DNA of 64,000 nt from Chloroflexota bacterium (GTDB lineage Bacteria; Chloroflexota; Limnocylindria; Limnocylindrales; CSP1-4). Every line of letters starts with the position of its first letter. The stretch's first letter is position 1. The notes beneath the pieces are model-generated. The model saw nothing but the letters and a program-made list of their open reading frames with translations. It made no database searches and was not told the origin of the DNA. The stretch covers positions 19,190-83,189 of the forward strand of contig JADMIG010000011.1 in assembly GCA_015478725.1 (NCBI GenBank). The letters are read 5' to 3'. This document shows, piece after piece, positions 7,776 to 16,481 of the stretch. A program made the translations under genes and the position numbers.

Positions 7776-8297
7776 ATGAACGATCGCACTACCATCGACG
7801 ACGTTGGGCCGATCGTCGCCGAGGTCAGCGCGCCCGCCGCCCTCGTGTTCCAAATGATTGGCGCGATCGGCCAGGGTCCCCAGCGTCCTGGCGACCGCGC
7901 CGACGTTCTTGCGCGCGATGGCGATTCGCTCATCTGCGATTTCCGGACGACCGTCCGCCTCCCACTCGGCCGGAGACGATCCGTGCGAACGCGTGAGGCC
8001 GTGCGGCTCGTGCCACCGGACCGCGTCGAGTACGAGCACCTCGACGGTCCGGTCCGCGGTCTTCGCGAGTCGATCACGGTCGAATCGATCGAAGACCATC
8101 GCAGCCGGCTCGTCTACCGGGGCACGTACGGTTCGCGGGGTCGCCTCGCCCGGGCGGTCTTCCGGCTCCTGTCCAAGGGCACGATCGAGCGCGCGATGGA
8201 TGAGCACTTCACCGACCTTCGGCAGCGGGCCGAAGCTCGGGCGGTGCGCAGCCGAGCGTTCGCGGTCGAGCCAGCCGTCGAACCCGTCGACGACTAG
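7776..8297 (+). CDS. SRPBCC-superfamily (START/Bet v1-like) protein
   Basis: 173 residues. The pattern ADVLARDGDSLICDFRTTV, VRLVPPDRVEYEHLDGP and ESITVESIEDHRSRLVYRGTY is the alternating strand pattern of a polyketide-cyclase-like SRPBCC fold, closed by a long C-terminal helix (SKGTIERAMDEHFTDLRQRAEA). These domains bind hydrophobic ligands in a deep cavity; the ligand is not evident. It is divergent from the DsbA operon and shares a Crp-like site with it. It converges on the methyltransferase gene with a 4-base overlap of stop codons. Confidence 0.7.
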   Translation: MNDRTTIDDVGPIVAEVSAPAALVFQMIGAIGQGPQRPGDRADVLARDGDSLICDFRTTVRLPLGRRRSVRTREAVRLVPPDRVEYEHLDGPVRGLRESITVESIEDHRSRLVYRGTYGSRGRLARAVFRLLSKGTIERAMDEHFTDLRQRAEARAVRSRAFAVEPAVEPVDD

Positions 8298-9157
8298 GGG
8301 TCGGCCTGGGCAACCGCCGCGAAGTACCGCAGATCCCCCCGCCGCACCGCGGCGCGGACCTCGTCTGCGAGGCGCTGCGCCTGCGCCGGTCCGATCCATG
8401 CTGAGCCAGCGGACCCGGCGAGCGCCCCGAGATCCAGTCCCAGGTCGCGCGCCGCGACCGCCGCCAACCTGATGCGGGCTTCGATCCGATCGACGAGGGC
8501 GCAGATCGACGCCGTCCGATCCCACCGTCGCTCGATCCTCAGGCCGGCAGCACCGAGCTGCCGGCCGAGCTCGCCGGCGCGCCAGGCATCGGTGACGCAC
8601 AGCGCCGCGCCGAGGATCCGGTGGTCGGTCAGCGCCGGGATCGGGTCGTCGCCGACCTCGACATCGCTCAGGATGAGCCGGCCACCCGGGCGGAGCACTC
8701 GGCGCATCTCGATCAGCGCGTCCGTCCGGGGCAGCGTCGAGAGGACGCACTCGGCGAGGATCCCGTCGAAGGTGGCCGATTCGTACGGCAGGTTCAGCAG
8801 ATCGGCCCGGCGCCAGCGCACCCGACCGATTGGCTCGCGTGATTCGGCGTGCGCGATCACCTCGGCGCTGGCGTCCACGGCGTCGACCTGGAGACCGAAC
8901 TCGCCGGCTGCGAGGCGCGAGCTTGCCCCCGGACCGCAACCGGCGTCGAGCAGCCGCGTTCCCGGCTTGAGCTCTGACGCCGCGAGCAGCTGGCGCGTGC
9001 TCTCGAGCCCACCGGGGTGGAACGACTCTCCGATGAGGAGCTCGGCGAGCGGATTCCCGTAGACCGTCGAGCAGCAGGCGATGACGCTGGCTGGCTCACG
9101 CCGGAGTTCGACCCTCGGGCTGACCGGCCCCGGGTCGCCCGAACGCTCGGCCGTCAT
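8294..9157 (-). CDS. Class I SAM-dependent methyltransferase paired with a radical SAM enzyme
   Basis: 287 residues. Motif I is RLLDAGCGPGASS, followed by VDAVDASAEVIAHA, RWRRADLLNLPY and LRPGGRLILSDVEV, a complete class I fold. The N-terminus has CCSTVYGNPLAELLIGESFHPGG, resembling cysteine-containing methyltransferases with HPGG before motif I. Its ATG (9155-9157) overlaps the stop of the radical SAM gene in TGATG, so the two are translated together and probably act on one substrate or pathway. Substrate unknown; a lipid or other hydrophobic molecule would fit the Tes-like partner (inference). Confidence 0.8.
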   Translation of the reverse strand: MTAERSGDPGPVSPRVELRREPASVIACCSTVYGNPLAELLIGESFHPGGLESTRQLLAASELKPGTRLLDAGCGPGASSRLAAGEFGLQVDAVDASAEVIAHAESREPIGRVRWRRADLLNLPYESATFDGILAECVLSTLPRTDALIEMRRVLRPGGRLILSDVEVGDDPIPALTDHRILGAALCVTDAWRAGELGRQLGAAGLRIERRWDRTASICALVDRIEARIRLAAVAARDLGLDLGALAGSAGSAWIGPAQAQRLADEVRAAVRRGDLRYFAAVAQADP

Positions 9158-10593
9158 CAACGCGGCTCCAGGACCGCAACGGCGCGGCCACCACGTCGTC
9201 GGGCGGCGAGGCGCTGGCGGGTCTCCTCGCGGTAGCCGACCGTGTTGTACGTGCAGAAGGGGATCATCCGTCCGTCATCCTGGAGGACCCCGATGCAGCA
9301 CTTCATCGCCTTCTTGACGTCGAACGTCCAAGGATCGAGAAAATCCCGCATTTGGACCATGAAGACCCGCCGGGCGAGGTCGGTGAGCGCCGGCAGATCG
9401 AGATCGCACGCAGCGCAGACGAACCGTTCGCTCGTCGAATCGCCCGGCACGGACCCGGCCGACCAGAGCCCCTCCAGGGCGTGCAGGATGTTCCGGTCGA
9501 TGTTCGGCAGCGTCCGGTTCGTGATGTAGTCGAGGTACTGGTCAACCTCGAGGACGCGCGGCAGCGGGATCACCTCGCCGTCGTCGCCGAGGTAGGCGTA
9601 GGTGACCGAACTGCAGGTCGGGAAGCAGCACGGGATCGGGACAAAGTCGCTCGCCCGAAACGTCTCGCCGCCGGTCTCGAGAGCGCGGAGCACGTCCGGG
9701 ATCGTCATTCGCCGCAGCGGGTCGTGGTCGGGGTGGCGCCCCGTGTGGGTCACGGGCTGGAACATCACGCCACGGACCGCCGGGTGCTTGAGGCCGAACT
9801 CGACGATCGGCCCGACCTCGTGCTCGTTCACGTCCCGCTCGATGGCCGCGACGAGGATGACGTGCAGGTCGGCTTCGGCCAGGCGATCGAGGGCCCGGAG
9901 CTTCGTCTCGAGGAGCGGCTCGCCCCGGATCGTCCGGTACGTCTCGTCGGTGAGGCCATCGAACTGGAGGTAGATGAGCGGCCGGAGCGCGGCGAAGCGG
10001 GCGAACCACTGCGGATCATTCGCGACGCGGAGGCCGTTCGTATTGACCATCACGTGACGGATGTCGCGGTGCTGGGCCGCCGTGATCATCTGGAGGAGGT
10101 CCGGGTGGATCGTCGGCTCGCCGCCGGAGAACTGGACCACCTCGGGGTGGCCCTCGAGCTCGACGAACCGGTCGAGCATCGCCTCGACCTCGGCAACCGT
10201 CAGGTTGAAGCCGGCCCCGGCGTTCGCGAAGCAGACCGGGCAGTCGAGATTGCACGCCGTGTTTACCTCGATGAGGGCGAGGCACGTGTGCTGGCGGTGC
10301 TCCGGGCAGATCCCACAGTCGAGCGGGCAGCCGCGGGCCACCTCGGTCGTGACCCGCAGCGGTGCCTGGCCGGGTTTGTTGAACCGAGCGTTCTCGACAT
10401 AGGCGCGGGAGTCGGCGTAGATGAGTCCCTCGAACCAGCCGTGCGTGTCGCAGCGCTTCCGCATGAAGACCTCGCCGTCGCGGAGGAGGACCTGGGCGTC
10501 GATGACGGTCCGGCACTCCGGACAGATCGAGCGAGTCACCTCGTGGAGGATCTCGCCCGCTGGGCGCGGCTGCGGGGGGAGCGTCGGGAGCAT
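9157..10593 (-). CDS. Radical SAM enzyme of the Tes/MJ0619 type
   Basis: 478 residues from ATG 10591-10593, with GGAGG five bases upstream; a GTG at 10623 would add ten. Order: an N-terminal metal knuckle (ICPEC near 24-27, plus RKRCDTHGW near 48), a cysteine triad CPLDCGIC near 89-96, the radical SAM CxxxCxxC motif CNLDCPVC at 114-121 inside EVNTACNLDCPVCFANAG, FSGGEPTIHP, then C-terminal cysteine groups (IPCCFPTCSS, VCAACD, KCCIGV). Several cysteine clusters plus a rubredoxin-like knuckle are a hallmark of archaeal tetraether synthase relatives. Those join lipid tails by radical chemistry; bacterial homologues are mostly uncharacterised. The link to membrane-spanning lipids here is inference. 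Confidence 0.8.
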   Translation of the reverse strand: MLPTLPPQPRPAGEILHEVTRSICPECRTVIDAQVLLRDGEVFMRKRCDTHGWFEGLIYADSRAYVENARFNKPGQAPLRVTTEVARGCPLDCGICPEHRQHTCLALIEVNTACNLDCPVCFANAGAGFNLTVAEVEAMLDRFVELEGHPEVVQFSGGEPTIHPDLLQMITAAQHRDIRHVMVNTNGLRVANDPQWFARFAALRPLIYLQFDGLTDETYRTIRGEPLLETKLRALDRLAEADLHVILVAAIERDVNEHEVGPIVEFGLKHPAVRGVMFQPVTHTGRHPDHDPLRRMTIPDVLRALETGGETFRASDFVPIPCCFPTCSSVTYAYLGDDGEVIPLPRVLEVDQYLDYITNRTLPNIDRNILHALEGLWSAGSVPGDSTSERFVCAACDLDLPALTDLARRVFMVQMRDFLDPWTFDVKKAMKCCIGVLQDDGRMIPFCTYNTVGYREETRQRLAARRRGGRAVAVLEPR

Positions 10594-10655
10594 GTGGCCT
10601 CCAGGGGAGCGGTCGGTGGACACGTCGGCTCGGTCGATGCCGGTCCCGCCTTCGG

Positions 10656-11261
10656 TCAGCGAGCGGCCGGAGCGGCCGGCAGCCGCTCACCAGCCTCGAT
10701 CCGGATCGGCAGACGGTTCTCGCCGGGGGTCAGGGGGCAGGAATAGGTATCGGCGTAGACGCAGTACGGGTGATACGCAAGGTTGAGATCGAGCGCGTAC
10801 GTCCCGTCGTCCTCCGCCTCGAGATCGAGGTAGCGTCCGGCGCCGTAGGTCTCGACGCCGCTCGTGCCATCGAGGAATGGCACGAAGAGCGACTCGGCGC
10901 GTCCCCCGTCCATGACATACGCTGTCAGCGAGCGCGGTGCTCCGCCCACGGGGAAGGTGAACGAGCCCGCTCGATGCGCCGGTCGAAGCTGGCCGTCCGA
11001 GGTAGGGATCTCGAAGGCCGAGGGTGCTTCCCCGTGATATGGCTCGAGCTCCAATCCTTCGAATCGGAGCGTGGGATCGATCGGGAAGTACGGCAGTCCC
11101 GAGAAGGCGGGGCGCTGGGAGGCCGGGATCGGGCTTGACGGTGACGCCTTGAAGAACGCGTCCTTGGCGGCCCGATGGCGCTCGATCTCCGCCGCGTACC
11201 CGTGTTGGTGGTCGTCCGCCACTGGCTGATCTCCCTGGCCTGTCCCGTTCGCCGCGATCAT
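10656..11261 (-). CDS. DUF1684-family protein
   Basis: 201 residues from ATG 11259-11261. The N-terminus EIERHRAAKDAFFKASPSSPIP and the later FSGLPYFPIDPTLRFEG are the classic DUF1684 opening; FVPFLDGTSGVETYGAGRYLDLE and LDLNLAYHPYCVYADTYSCPLTPGENRLPIRIEAGE are its conserved C-terminal half. The family is soluble, about 200 aa, with no established biochemical role. The conserved NLAYHPYCVY..YSCP..P..NRL block is intact. A Crp-like site lies 46 bases upstream. Confidence 0.85.
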   Translation of the reverse strand: MIAANGTGQGDQPVADDHQHGYAAEIERHRAAKDAFFKASPSSPIPASQRPAFSGLPYFPIDPTLRFEGLELEPYHGEAPSAFEIPTSDGQLRPAHRAGSFTFPVGGAPRSLTAYVMDGGRAESLFVPFLDGTSGVETYGAGRYLDLEAEDDGTYALDLNLAYHPYCVYADTYSCPLTPGENRLPIRIEAGERLPAAPAAR

Positions 11262-11307
11262 GGGGCTTCGGCGGTCCCGGGGCCGTAACCGAGCCCACAC
11301 TCTCCAA

Positions 11308-11323
11308 CGTGACGCGCGCCACA
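11308..11323. promoter_or_regulatory. Crp-like palindrome, site 5
   Basis: CGTGA-CGCGCG-CCACA on the plus strand reads TGTGG-CGCGCG-TCACG on the minus strand. It sits in the divergent region between the DUF1684 gene (46 bases from its start) and the flavoprotein gene (about 120 bases). Confidence 0.5.
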
Positions 11324-11442
11324 GCGGGCGAGGCGGCGATCCGCATAGCCTCGGTGAGCCGCGACTCTCGTGGCGCGGGGTCGGTCGGCGATCGGGCAGG
11401 CGACGGCCCAGCACGACGCCCGCACCAGGAGAACATCCGCCG

Positions 11443-12816
11443 ATGGAAGAGCAGTTCGACTTCGTGATCATCGGCGCCGGGTCGGCTGGTGAGGCTGCGA
11501 CCTACATGGCACGTGGCCGCGGTGCTTCGGTCGCGATCGTCGATCGAGAGCTCTTCGGCGGATCGTGCCCGTTTTGGGCCTGCATGCCGTCCAAGACGCT
11601 CCTCCACGCGGCCGCGGTCCACGCGGGTGGCGGCGGCTACGACTGGCCGCAGGCCTCCGCCCGACGCGACTACATGATCAACCGTGAGGGGACTGATGTT
11701 CCGAGCGACGCGGGTCACGTGCATGGGCTCGAAGATGCCGGCGCGGTCGTCGTTCGCGGGACCGCCCGGATCGTCGGACCGGGTGCGGTCGCGGTCTCTG
11801 GGGACGGGGACGAGCGGATGCTGCACGCACGGAACATCGTGGTTGCGGGCGGCACGTTCCCGACGATCCCGAGTATCGAAGGACTCGACCGGATCATCTT
11901 CTGGACGAACCGCGAGGCCACCACCACCCGCGTCCTCCCGGCAAGCCTTGTCGTCCTCGGCGCCGGACCGACCGGCGTCGAGCTGGCACAGGTTTTCGCC
12001 AGATATGGCGTCCCCACCGCCCTCGTCGCGTCGCAGTCGAGGGTCAATCCCAAGGATCATCCGCGGAACTCGAGCGCCCTGGAGGCCGGCCTTCGACGAG
12101 ACGGGGTCGATGTGCGGACCGGTGTGCAGGCGCTGCGCGTGCGGGGACGCGCGGGGGCATCCGGAGCCGACGTGGTGGACCTGTCCGACGGCACGACGGT
12201 CGAAGGTCACCGGATCCTGCTCGCGGTAGGCCGAACCGTGCCCGTCGCCGGACTCGGGCTCGAGACCGTGGGGGTGAAGCTGTCAGATGGCCGTCCGGTC
12301 GTCGGTCCGGACCTGAGGATCGCCGACCACGTCTACGCCGTCGGGGACCTGGCAGGACCGGAGATGCACACGCACCTCGCGCACTACCAGGGCGAGCTCG
12401 CCGTCCGCATCGCGCTCGGCGACGACGTTCGGCCCGACTACTCGGCGATCCCTCGCGTCGTCTACACGGACCCTGAGGCCGCCGGCGTCGGGCTCACCCT
12501 CGAGCAGGCGATCGCGGCCGGATACGATGCCTTCGAGGAAGTGGCCGACCTTGCGACGAGCGCGAAGGGCTACGTCGTCGAGGCGACCGGGCACGTCACG
12601 ATCATCGTCGATCGACGGACGCGGACGTTGCGCGGGGCGTTCATCGCCGGACCGGCGGCATCGGAGGTCATCCACGAGGCGGTTCTCGCCATCAGGATCC
12701 AGGCGACCATCGACGTCCTCGCCGACACGATCCACGCCTTCCCGACGACGGCTCGGGTCATGGGCGGGCTCTTCTCACAGGCCATTCGCACGCTCGACGC
12801 CACGAAGCGGCGCTGA
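11443..12816 (+). CDS. FAD/NAD(P)-dependent pyridine nucleotide-disulfide oxidoreductase
   Basis: 457 residues from ATG 11443. FAD motif FVIIGAGSAGEAA near residue 8; redox-active pair in GGSCPFWACMPSKT (Cys42, Cys47); NAD(P) motif VVLGAGPTGVELAQ; second FAD motif HVYAVGDLAG; C-terminal dimerisation domain with IRIQATIDVLADTIHAFPTTA. This architecture matches mercuric reductase/dihydrolipoyl dehydrogenase relatives. The usual C-terminal His-Glu of lipoamide dehydrogenase appears as HAFPTT, and there is no C-terminal Cys pair for mercury, so the substrate is an unknown disulfide or other acceptor. It heads a rightward cluster with the NAD(P)HX epimerase and a Crp regulator. Confidence 0.85.
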   Translation: MEEQFDFVIIGAGSAGEAATYMARGRGASVAIVDRELFGGSCPFWACMPSKTLLHAAAVHAGGGGYDWPQASARRDYMINREGTDVPSDAGHVHGLEDAGAVVVRGTARIVGPGAVAVSGDGDERMLHARNIVVAGGTFPTIPSIEGLDRIIFWTNREATTTRVLPASLVVLGAGPTGVELAQVFARYGVPTALVASQSRVNPKDHPRNSSALEAGLRRDGVDVRTGVQALRVRGRAGASGADVVDLSDGTTVEGHRILLAVGRTVPVAGLGLETVGVKLSDGRPVVGPDLRIADHVYAVGDLAGPEMHTHLAHYQGELAVRIALGDDVRPDYSAIPRVVYTDPEAAGVGLTLEQAIAAGYDAFEEVADLATSAKGYVVEATGHVTIIVDRRTRTLRGAFIAGPAASEVIHEAVLAIRIQATIDVLADTIHAFPTTARVMGGLFSQAIRTLDATKRR

Positions 12817-12867
12817 TCTCGATGCACGCGCCACCGACGCTTCTGTTCGCACGGCGGTAGCAGTCGA

Positions 12868-13647
12868 GTGACCGATCCTGGCGCATTCGTTCCCGTGATC
12901 CCGGCCTCGGCGGTCCCGAGCGTGACCGCGACCGTGATGACCGAGGTCGACAGGCTCGCTATCGAGATGTACGGCATCACCCTGCTCCAGATGATGGAGC
13001 AGGCCGGCTCCCACCTCGCGGAGGTCGTTCGACTTGAGCTCGGTGGCGACCTCCGTTCACGAAACGTCGTCGTGGCGGTCGGGCCCGGCAACAACGGCGG
13101 CGGCGGGCTGGTGGCAGCCCGACACCTTGTCAACCGCGGCGCGAGCGTGCGGGTCGTCCTGGCGCGGCCCACGCTGCGTATGACCGAGGCGGCCCGGCAC
13201 CAGCTGGCGACGCTCATCGCGATGGGGACGAGCTGCTGCGTGGCCACGTACGACCTTGGTGACGAGGAGCTCGACGTGGTGCTCGCGAATGCCGACGTCG
13301 TCGTCGACGCGATCCTGGGCTACAAGATCCACGGCGCGCCGCGCGGGGAGGTCGAACGGCTCATCGGCTTCGTCATCCGCTCGGGCCGCCCGGTGGTCAG
13401 CCTCGACCTGCCCTCGGGCATCGATCCGGACACTGGCGACGCGTCCGGCATCGCGATCTCCGGCGCGGCGACCCTCACTCTCGCGCTGCCCAAGCCGGGC
13501 CTCATTCGCGGGGTTGGCGCCACTCGCAGTGGCCGGCTCTACCTTGGAGACCTCGGGCTACCAGCGGCCCTCTATGCTGGCCTGCACATCGACGTCGGCC
13601 CATTGTTCGCCGCCGGCCGTATCGTCCACCTGGATCGGATCGCGTGA
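12868..13647 (+). CDS. nnrE: NAD(P)H-hydrate epimerase (YjeF N-terminal domain)
   Basis: 259 residues from GTG 12868. The YjeF_N fold is visible in MTEVDRLAIEMYGITLLQMMEQAG, the nucleotide loop VVAVGPGNNGGGGLVAARHL, DVVVDAILGYKIHGAPRG and VVSLDLPSGIDPDTGDASG. The enzyme epimerises damaged R-NAD(P)HX to the S form for repair. The ADP-dependent dehydratase domain, often fused, is absent, so that step must be encoded elsewhere. The canonical GNNGGDG is GNNGGGG here, a substitution near the active site worth noting. Its stop overlaps the Crp gene's GTG in a GTGA. Confidence 0.85.
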   Translation: MTDPGAFVPVIPASAVPSVTATVMTEVDRLAIEMYGITLLQMMEQAGSHLAEVVRLELGGDLRSRNVVVAVGPGNNGGGGLVAARHLVNRGASVRVVLARPTLRMTEAARHQLATLIAMGTSCCVATYDLGDEELDVVLANADVVVDAILGYKIHGAPRGEVERLIGFVIRSGRPVVSLDLPSGIDPDTGDASGIAISGAATLTLALPKPGLIRGVGATRSGRLYLGDLGLPAALYAGLHIDVGPLFAAGRIVHLDRIA

Positions 13648-14369
13648 CCAGACTCACCCAGGCGCGTTCGTTGACCGAGAAGCTCGGCCTCCTCAGCGAG
13701 GTCGCCCTCTTCGCCGGGCTGTCGGAAGCCGACATCGAGGCGATCGGCCATGCCACGACGATGACCCACTGCGTCCGTGGCCAGCAGATCCTCTCGCCCG
13801 ACGACGCGCCGGACCGGATCCACATCATCAAGAAGGGCCAGGTGCGGGTCTTCCGCGTCACGCCCGACGGCAAGCAGCTGACCCTCGACATCTACGAGAA
13901 GGGAACGATCCTCGGCGACATGGGCCTCCTCGGGCAGGACCGGCTTCCCGAGGCGTATGCCGAGGCGATCGGCGACGGGGTGATCTGCACGATCACCCCG
14001 GAAGAGCTGCGCCGGCTCATCGAGCGCCACCCGGTCGTTGGCATCAATATCATCCGGCACCTCTCTCGGCGGCTCCAGGCCGCCGAGCGGGAGCTCGAGG
14101 CGATGGCGTACCAGCGGGTCGATCAGCGGCTCGCCCGGAAGCTGCTCGATCTCGGCCAACGCTTCGGCGTCTCGACGCTTCGAGGCACGCTGATCGAAGC
14201 ACGGCTCACGCAGCAGGAGCTCGCCGAGATGATCGGCACGACCCGCGAGACGCTCGCCCACACGCTCGCCGATTTCCGGCGGCGGGGCTTGCTCGACACG
14301 GCCCACCACGAGGTCGTCATCCGCGACGCCGAGCGCCTCGCGGAGATCGCCGACGGGGACCTTCTCTAG
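13644..14369 (+). CDS. Crp/Fnr-family transcriptional regulator
   Basis: 241 residues. N-terminal cyclic-nucleotide-binding-like beta roll (FAGLSEADIEAIGHA to ITPEELRRLIERHP), a long dimer helix (RRLQAAERELEAMAYQRVDQRLARKLLDL) and a C-terminal winged helix: ARLTQQELAEMIGTTRETLAHTLADFRRRGLL. The recognition helix keeps Arg-Glu (TTRETLAH) as in Crp, but histidine replaces the third contact arginine. No Fnr-type N-terminal cysteine cluster is present. Translation is coupled to the epimerase by GTGA overlap. It is one of two candidates to bind the TGTG(A/G)-N6-TCACG sites around it. Confidence 0.85.
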   Translation: MTRLTQARSLTEKLGLLSEVALFAGLSEADIEAIGHATTMTHCVRGQQILSPDDAPDRIHIIKKGQVRVFRVTPDGKQLTLDIYEKGTILGDMGLLGQDRLPEAYAEAIGDGVICTITPEELRRLIERHPVVGINIIRHLSRRLQAAERELEAMAYQRVDQRLARKLLDLGQRFGVSTLRGTLIEARLTQQELAEMIGTTRETLAHTLADFRRRGLLDTAHHEVVIRDAERLAEIADGDLL

Positions 14370-14445
14370 GCGCTCCGGCTCGTCCTTCTCGGAGAGCGTG
14401 ATCCTCCCTACATCCTGCGAGGCCGAACGTCGCTACGGTCGCGCC

Positions 14446-14721
14446 ATGGACATCCTCCGCCTCATCACCAGATCCATTTCCACCACCGCATGCGAACATG
14501 TCCCCGCCGAGACCGCGGCACCCCAGGCTGACCGCTGTCAGGAATGCGGCAGTTCGTTCAGCCTCCGACTGTGCGCAACCTGCGGCCACGTCGGTTGCTG
14601 CGAATCCCAGGCCGGCCACGCCCGCTCCCACGCCTTGAGCGCTGATCATCCGGTCATCTACCAGGTGCCGGCGGGCTCCGGCTTCATCTGGTGCTACCCG
14701 GATCGAAGGTACGTCGGCTGA
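14446..14721 (+). CDS. UBP-type zinc-finger protein (91 aa)
   Basis: 91 residues. The Cys/His array ACEH, CQECG, LRLCATCGHVGCCES, GHARSHAL, DHPVIY and FIWCYPDRRYVG is the zinc-binding pattern of the UBP-type finger, a domain that in eukaryotes binds the ubiquitin C-terminus. Bacterial stand-alone copies are common and of unknown role. It stands alone between the Crp gene and the mercury operon. Start ATG 14446 follows a short gap. Confidence 0.8.
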   Translation: MDILRLITRSISTTACEHVPAETAAPQADRCQECGSSFSLRLCATCGHVGCCESQAGHARSHALSADHPVIYQVPAGSGFIWCYPDRRYVG

Positions 14722-14742
14722 GGCGCCGGCTTGGGCGGGGGG

Positions 14743-14772
14743 ATACCGTTGCGTGGTATACGAATACGGTAT
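14743..14772. promoter_or_regulatory. Probable operator of the mercury operon
   Basis: ATACCG (14743-14748) and CGGTAT (14767-14772) form an inverted repeat around an AT-rich core (GTGGTATACGAATA), an unusual composition in this GC-rich DNA. It lies 40-70 bases upstream of the first gene of the operon, whose ArsR-type repressor is the third gene. ArsR repressors typically bind imperfect repeats of this size over the promoter. Binding is inferred. Confidence 0.4.
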
Positions 14773-14812
14773 ATCGTGTGGATAGACGTATCGACACCCT
14801 GGAGTTCCCGAC

Positions 14813-15061
14813 ATGACCCAGCCCATCGTCTACATCGACCTCGGCATCGGCGGGATGACCTGCGACGACTGCGTCGTTCACGTCACCGAAGCGCTCGAGT
14901 CAGCCCCGGGGGTCGAACACGTCAGCGTGGACCTCGAGTCTCGCAGTGCGGTCGTCACGGCGAGGGCGGACGTGTCGACGGCGGCCCTCGCCGCGGCCGT
15001 CCGCGCGACCGGCCAGTACAACGCGTTCGAGCGCGGACGGCGACCGGCCTCCGATGCGTGA
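14813..15061 (+). CDS. Heavy-metal-associated (HMA/MerP-like) protein
   Basis: 82 residues. [20 protein letters not shown] holds the GMTCxxC metal-binding motif of the HMA ferredoxin-like fold, followed by [23 protein letters not shown]. There is no signal peptide, so unlike classical periplasmic MerP it should work in the cytoplasm, handing Hg(II) to MerA, in the way the N-terminal HMA domain of many MerA proteins does. It overlaps the merA start by 8 bases. Confidence 0.85.
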   Translation: MTQPIVYIDLGIGGMTCDDCVVHVTEALESAPGVEHVSVDLESRSAVVTARADVSTAALAAAVRATGQYNAFERGRRPASDA

Positions 15062-16481
15062 CGCGTTCGACTTCCTCATCCTCGGCTCTGGCTCGACCGC
15101 CTTCGCCGCGGCGATCAAGGCGTCCGACCTCGGCGCCCGGGTGGCGATGGTCGAGCGCCGGACGCTCGGCGGAACGTGCGCGAATCGCGGCTGCCTGCCC
15201 TCGAAGAACCTCATCGAGGCCGCCCGGATCGTCCACGAGGCGGCCCACCCGCGGTATGCCGGGCTCGCACCAGCCGCCGTCGGCGTCGACTTCGGGGCCC
15301 TCGTCGCCCAGAAGGACGATCTCGTGCGGGAGTACCGGGCGAAGAAGTACGCCAGCGTCGCCGACGGCCTGGCCGACCTGGAGCTGCTCGAGGGCGACGC
15401 GTCCCTCCTCGATCCACACACGATCGGTCTCGGCGACCGGCGGGTGAGCGGCGACCGGATCCTCATCGCCACCGGCAGTCGTCCGACGATCCCGTCGATC
15501 CCGGGCCTCGATACCGTGCCCTACCTCACGAGCGACCTCCTCGACGCCGATGAGGCCGGCCGACTGACCGCTCTGCCCGCCTCGCTCGCCGTCCTCGGCG
15601 GCGGCTACGTCGCGGTCGAGCTCGCCCAGCTCTTTGCCCGGCTCGGCAGCCGGGTGACGATCGTCGCCCGCTCGGGGCTGCTCTCAGGGTACGAACCCGC
15701 CCTCGGCGAGACGCTCGCCGAGGTGTTCGTCGCCGAGGGGATCGAGGTCCTCACCGCCACCCCCATCGAGCGGGTCGAGGGCGACGCGCGGGAGGTGCGG
15801 GTCCATGTCGAGACACCGACGGCCGGCCGGATCGTCCGCGCCGAACGGCTCCTCGTCGCCACCGGCCGGACCCCGAACACCGAGACGCTCGGGCTCGAAC
15901 GGGCCGGCATCGCGGTCGACGGCGACGGCTTCGTCACGGTCGATGCCGAGCTGCGGACGAGCCAACCGCACATCTGGGCGGCGGGCGACGTCATCGGTCG
16001 CCAGCACGGCTCCCAGACCGCGACGCCGGTCGGCGCACGGCAGGGACGACTCGTCGCCGAGAACGCGTTCGCTGGCGCGAAGCGGCGCTTCGACGGGACC
16101 GTCATCCCGCGCGCGATCTTCACCGACCCACCGATCGCGGTCGTCGGCGAGACGGAAGCCGAGGTCCGCGCTCGCCGCTACCCCGCGGTCACCGCAACGA
16201 CGCCACTCGCCTACGTCCCGCGGGCCGGGGCGATCCATCGGACGACCGGGTTCGTCAAGTTCATCGCCTCGACGATCGACGAGCGGGTCATGGGCGTCCA
16301 CGTCATCGGCGAGGCGGCGCCGGAGATCATCGGCGAGGCGGCGATGGCCATGAAGTTCAAGGCCACCCTGGCCGACTTCATCGACCTCATCCACGTCTAC
16401 CCCACGATGAGCGAGGCGCTCAAGATCGGCGCCCAGGCGTTCAGCCGCGACGTGACGAAGCTCTCCTGCTGCGCAGAATGA
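15054..16481 (+). CDS. merA: Mercury(II) reductase
   Basis: 475 residues from ATG 15054. Features in order: FAD motif [14 protein letters not shown], redox pair in [14 protein letters not shown] (Cys42, Cys47), NADPH motif [17 protein letters not shown] motif [10 protein letters not shown], and a C-terminal KLSCCAE whose vicinal cysteines are the MerA-specific Hg(II) acceptor. It reduces Hg(II) to volatile Hg(0) with NADPH. It lacks the fused N-terminal HMA domain; the preceding gene supplies one as a separate protein. The stop overlaps the arsR-type start (ATGA). No merT/merB is visible nearby. Confidence 0.92.
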   Translation: MRDAFDFLILGSGSTAFAAAIKASDLGARVAMVERRTLGGTCANRGCLPSKNLIEAARIVHEAAHPRYAGLAPAAVGVDFGALVAQKDDLVREYRAKKYASVADGLADLELLEGDASLLDPHTIGLGDRRVSGDRILIATGSRPTIPSIPGLDTVPYLTSDLLDADEAGRLTALPASLAVLGGGYVAVELAQLFARLGSRVTIVARSGLLSGYEPALGETLAEVFVAEGIEVLTATPIERVEGDAREVRVHVETPTAGRIVRAERLLVATGRTPNTETLGLERAGIAVDGDGFVTVDAELRTSQPHIWAAGDVIGRQHGSQTATPVGARQGRLVAENAFAGAKRRFDGTVIPRAIFTDPPIAVVGETEAEVRARRYPAVTATTPLAYVPRAGAIHRTTGFVKFIASTIDERVMGVHVIGEAAPEIIGEAAMAMKFKATLADFIDLIHVYPTMSEALKIGAQAFSRDVTKLSCCAE

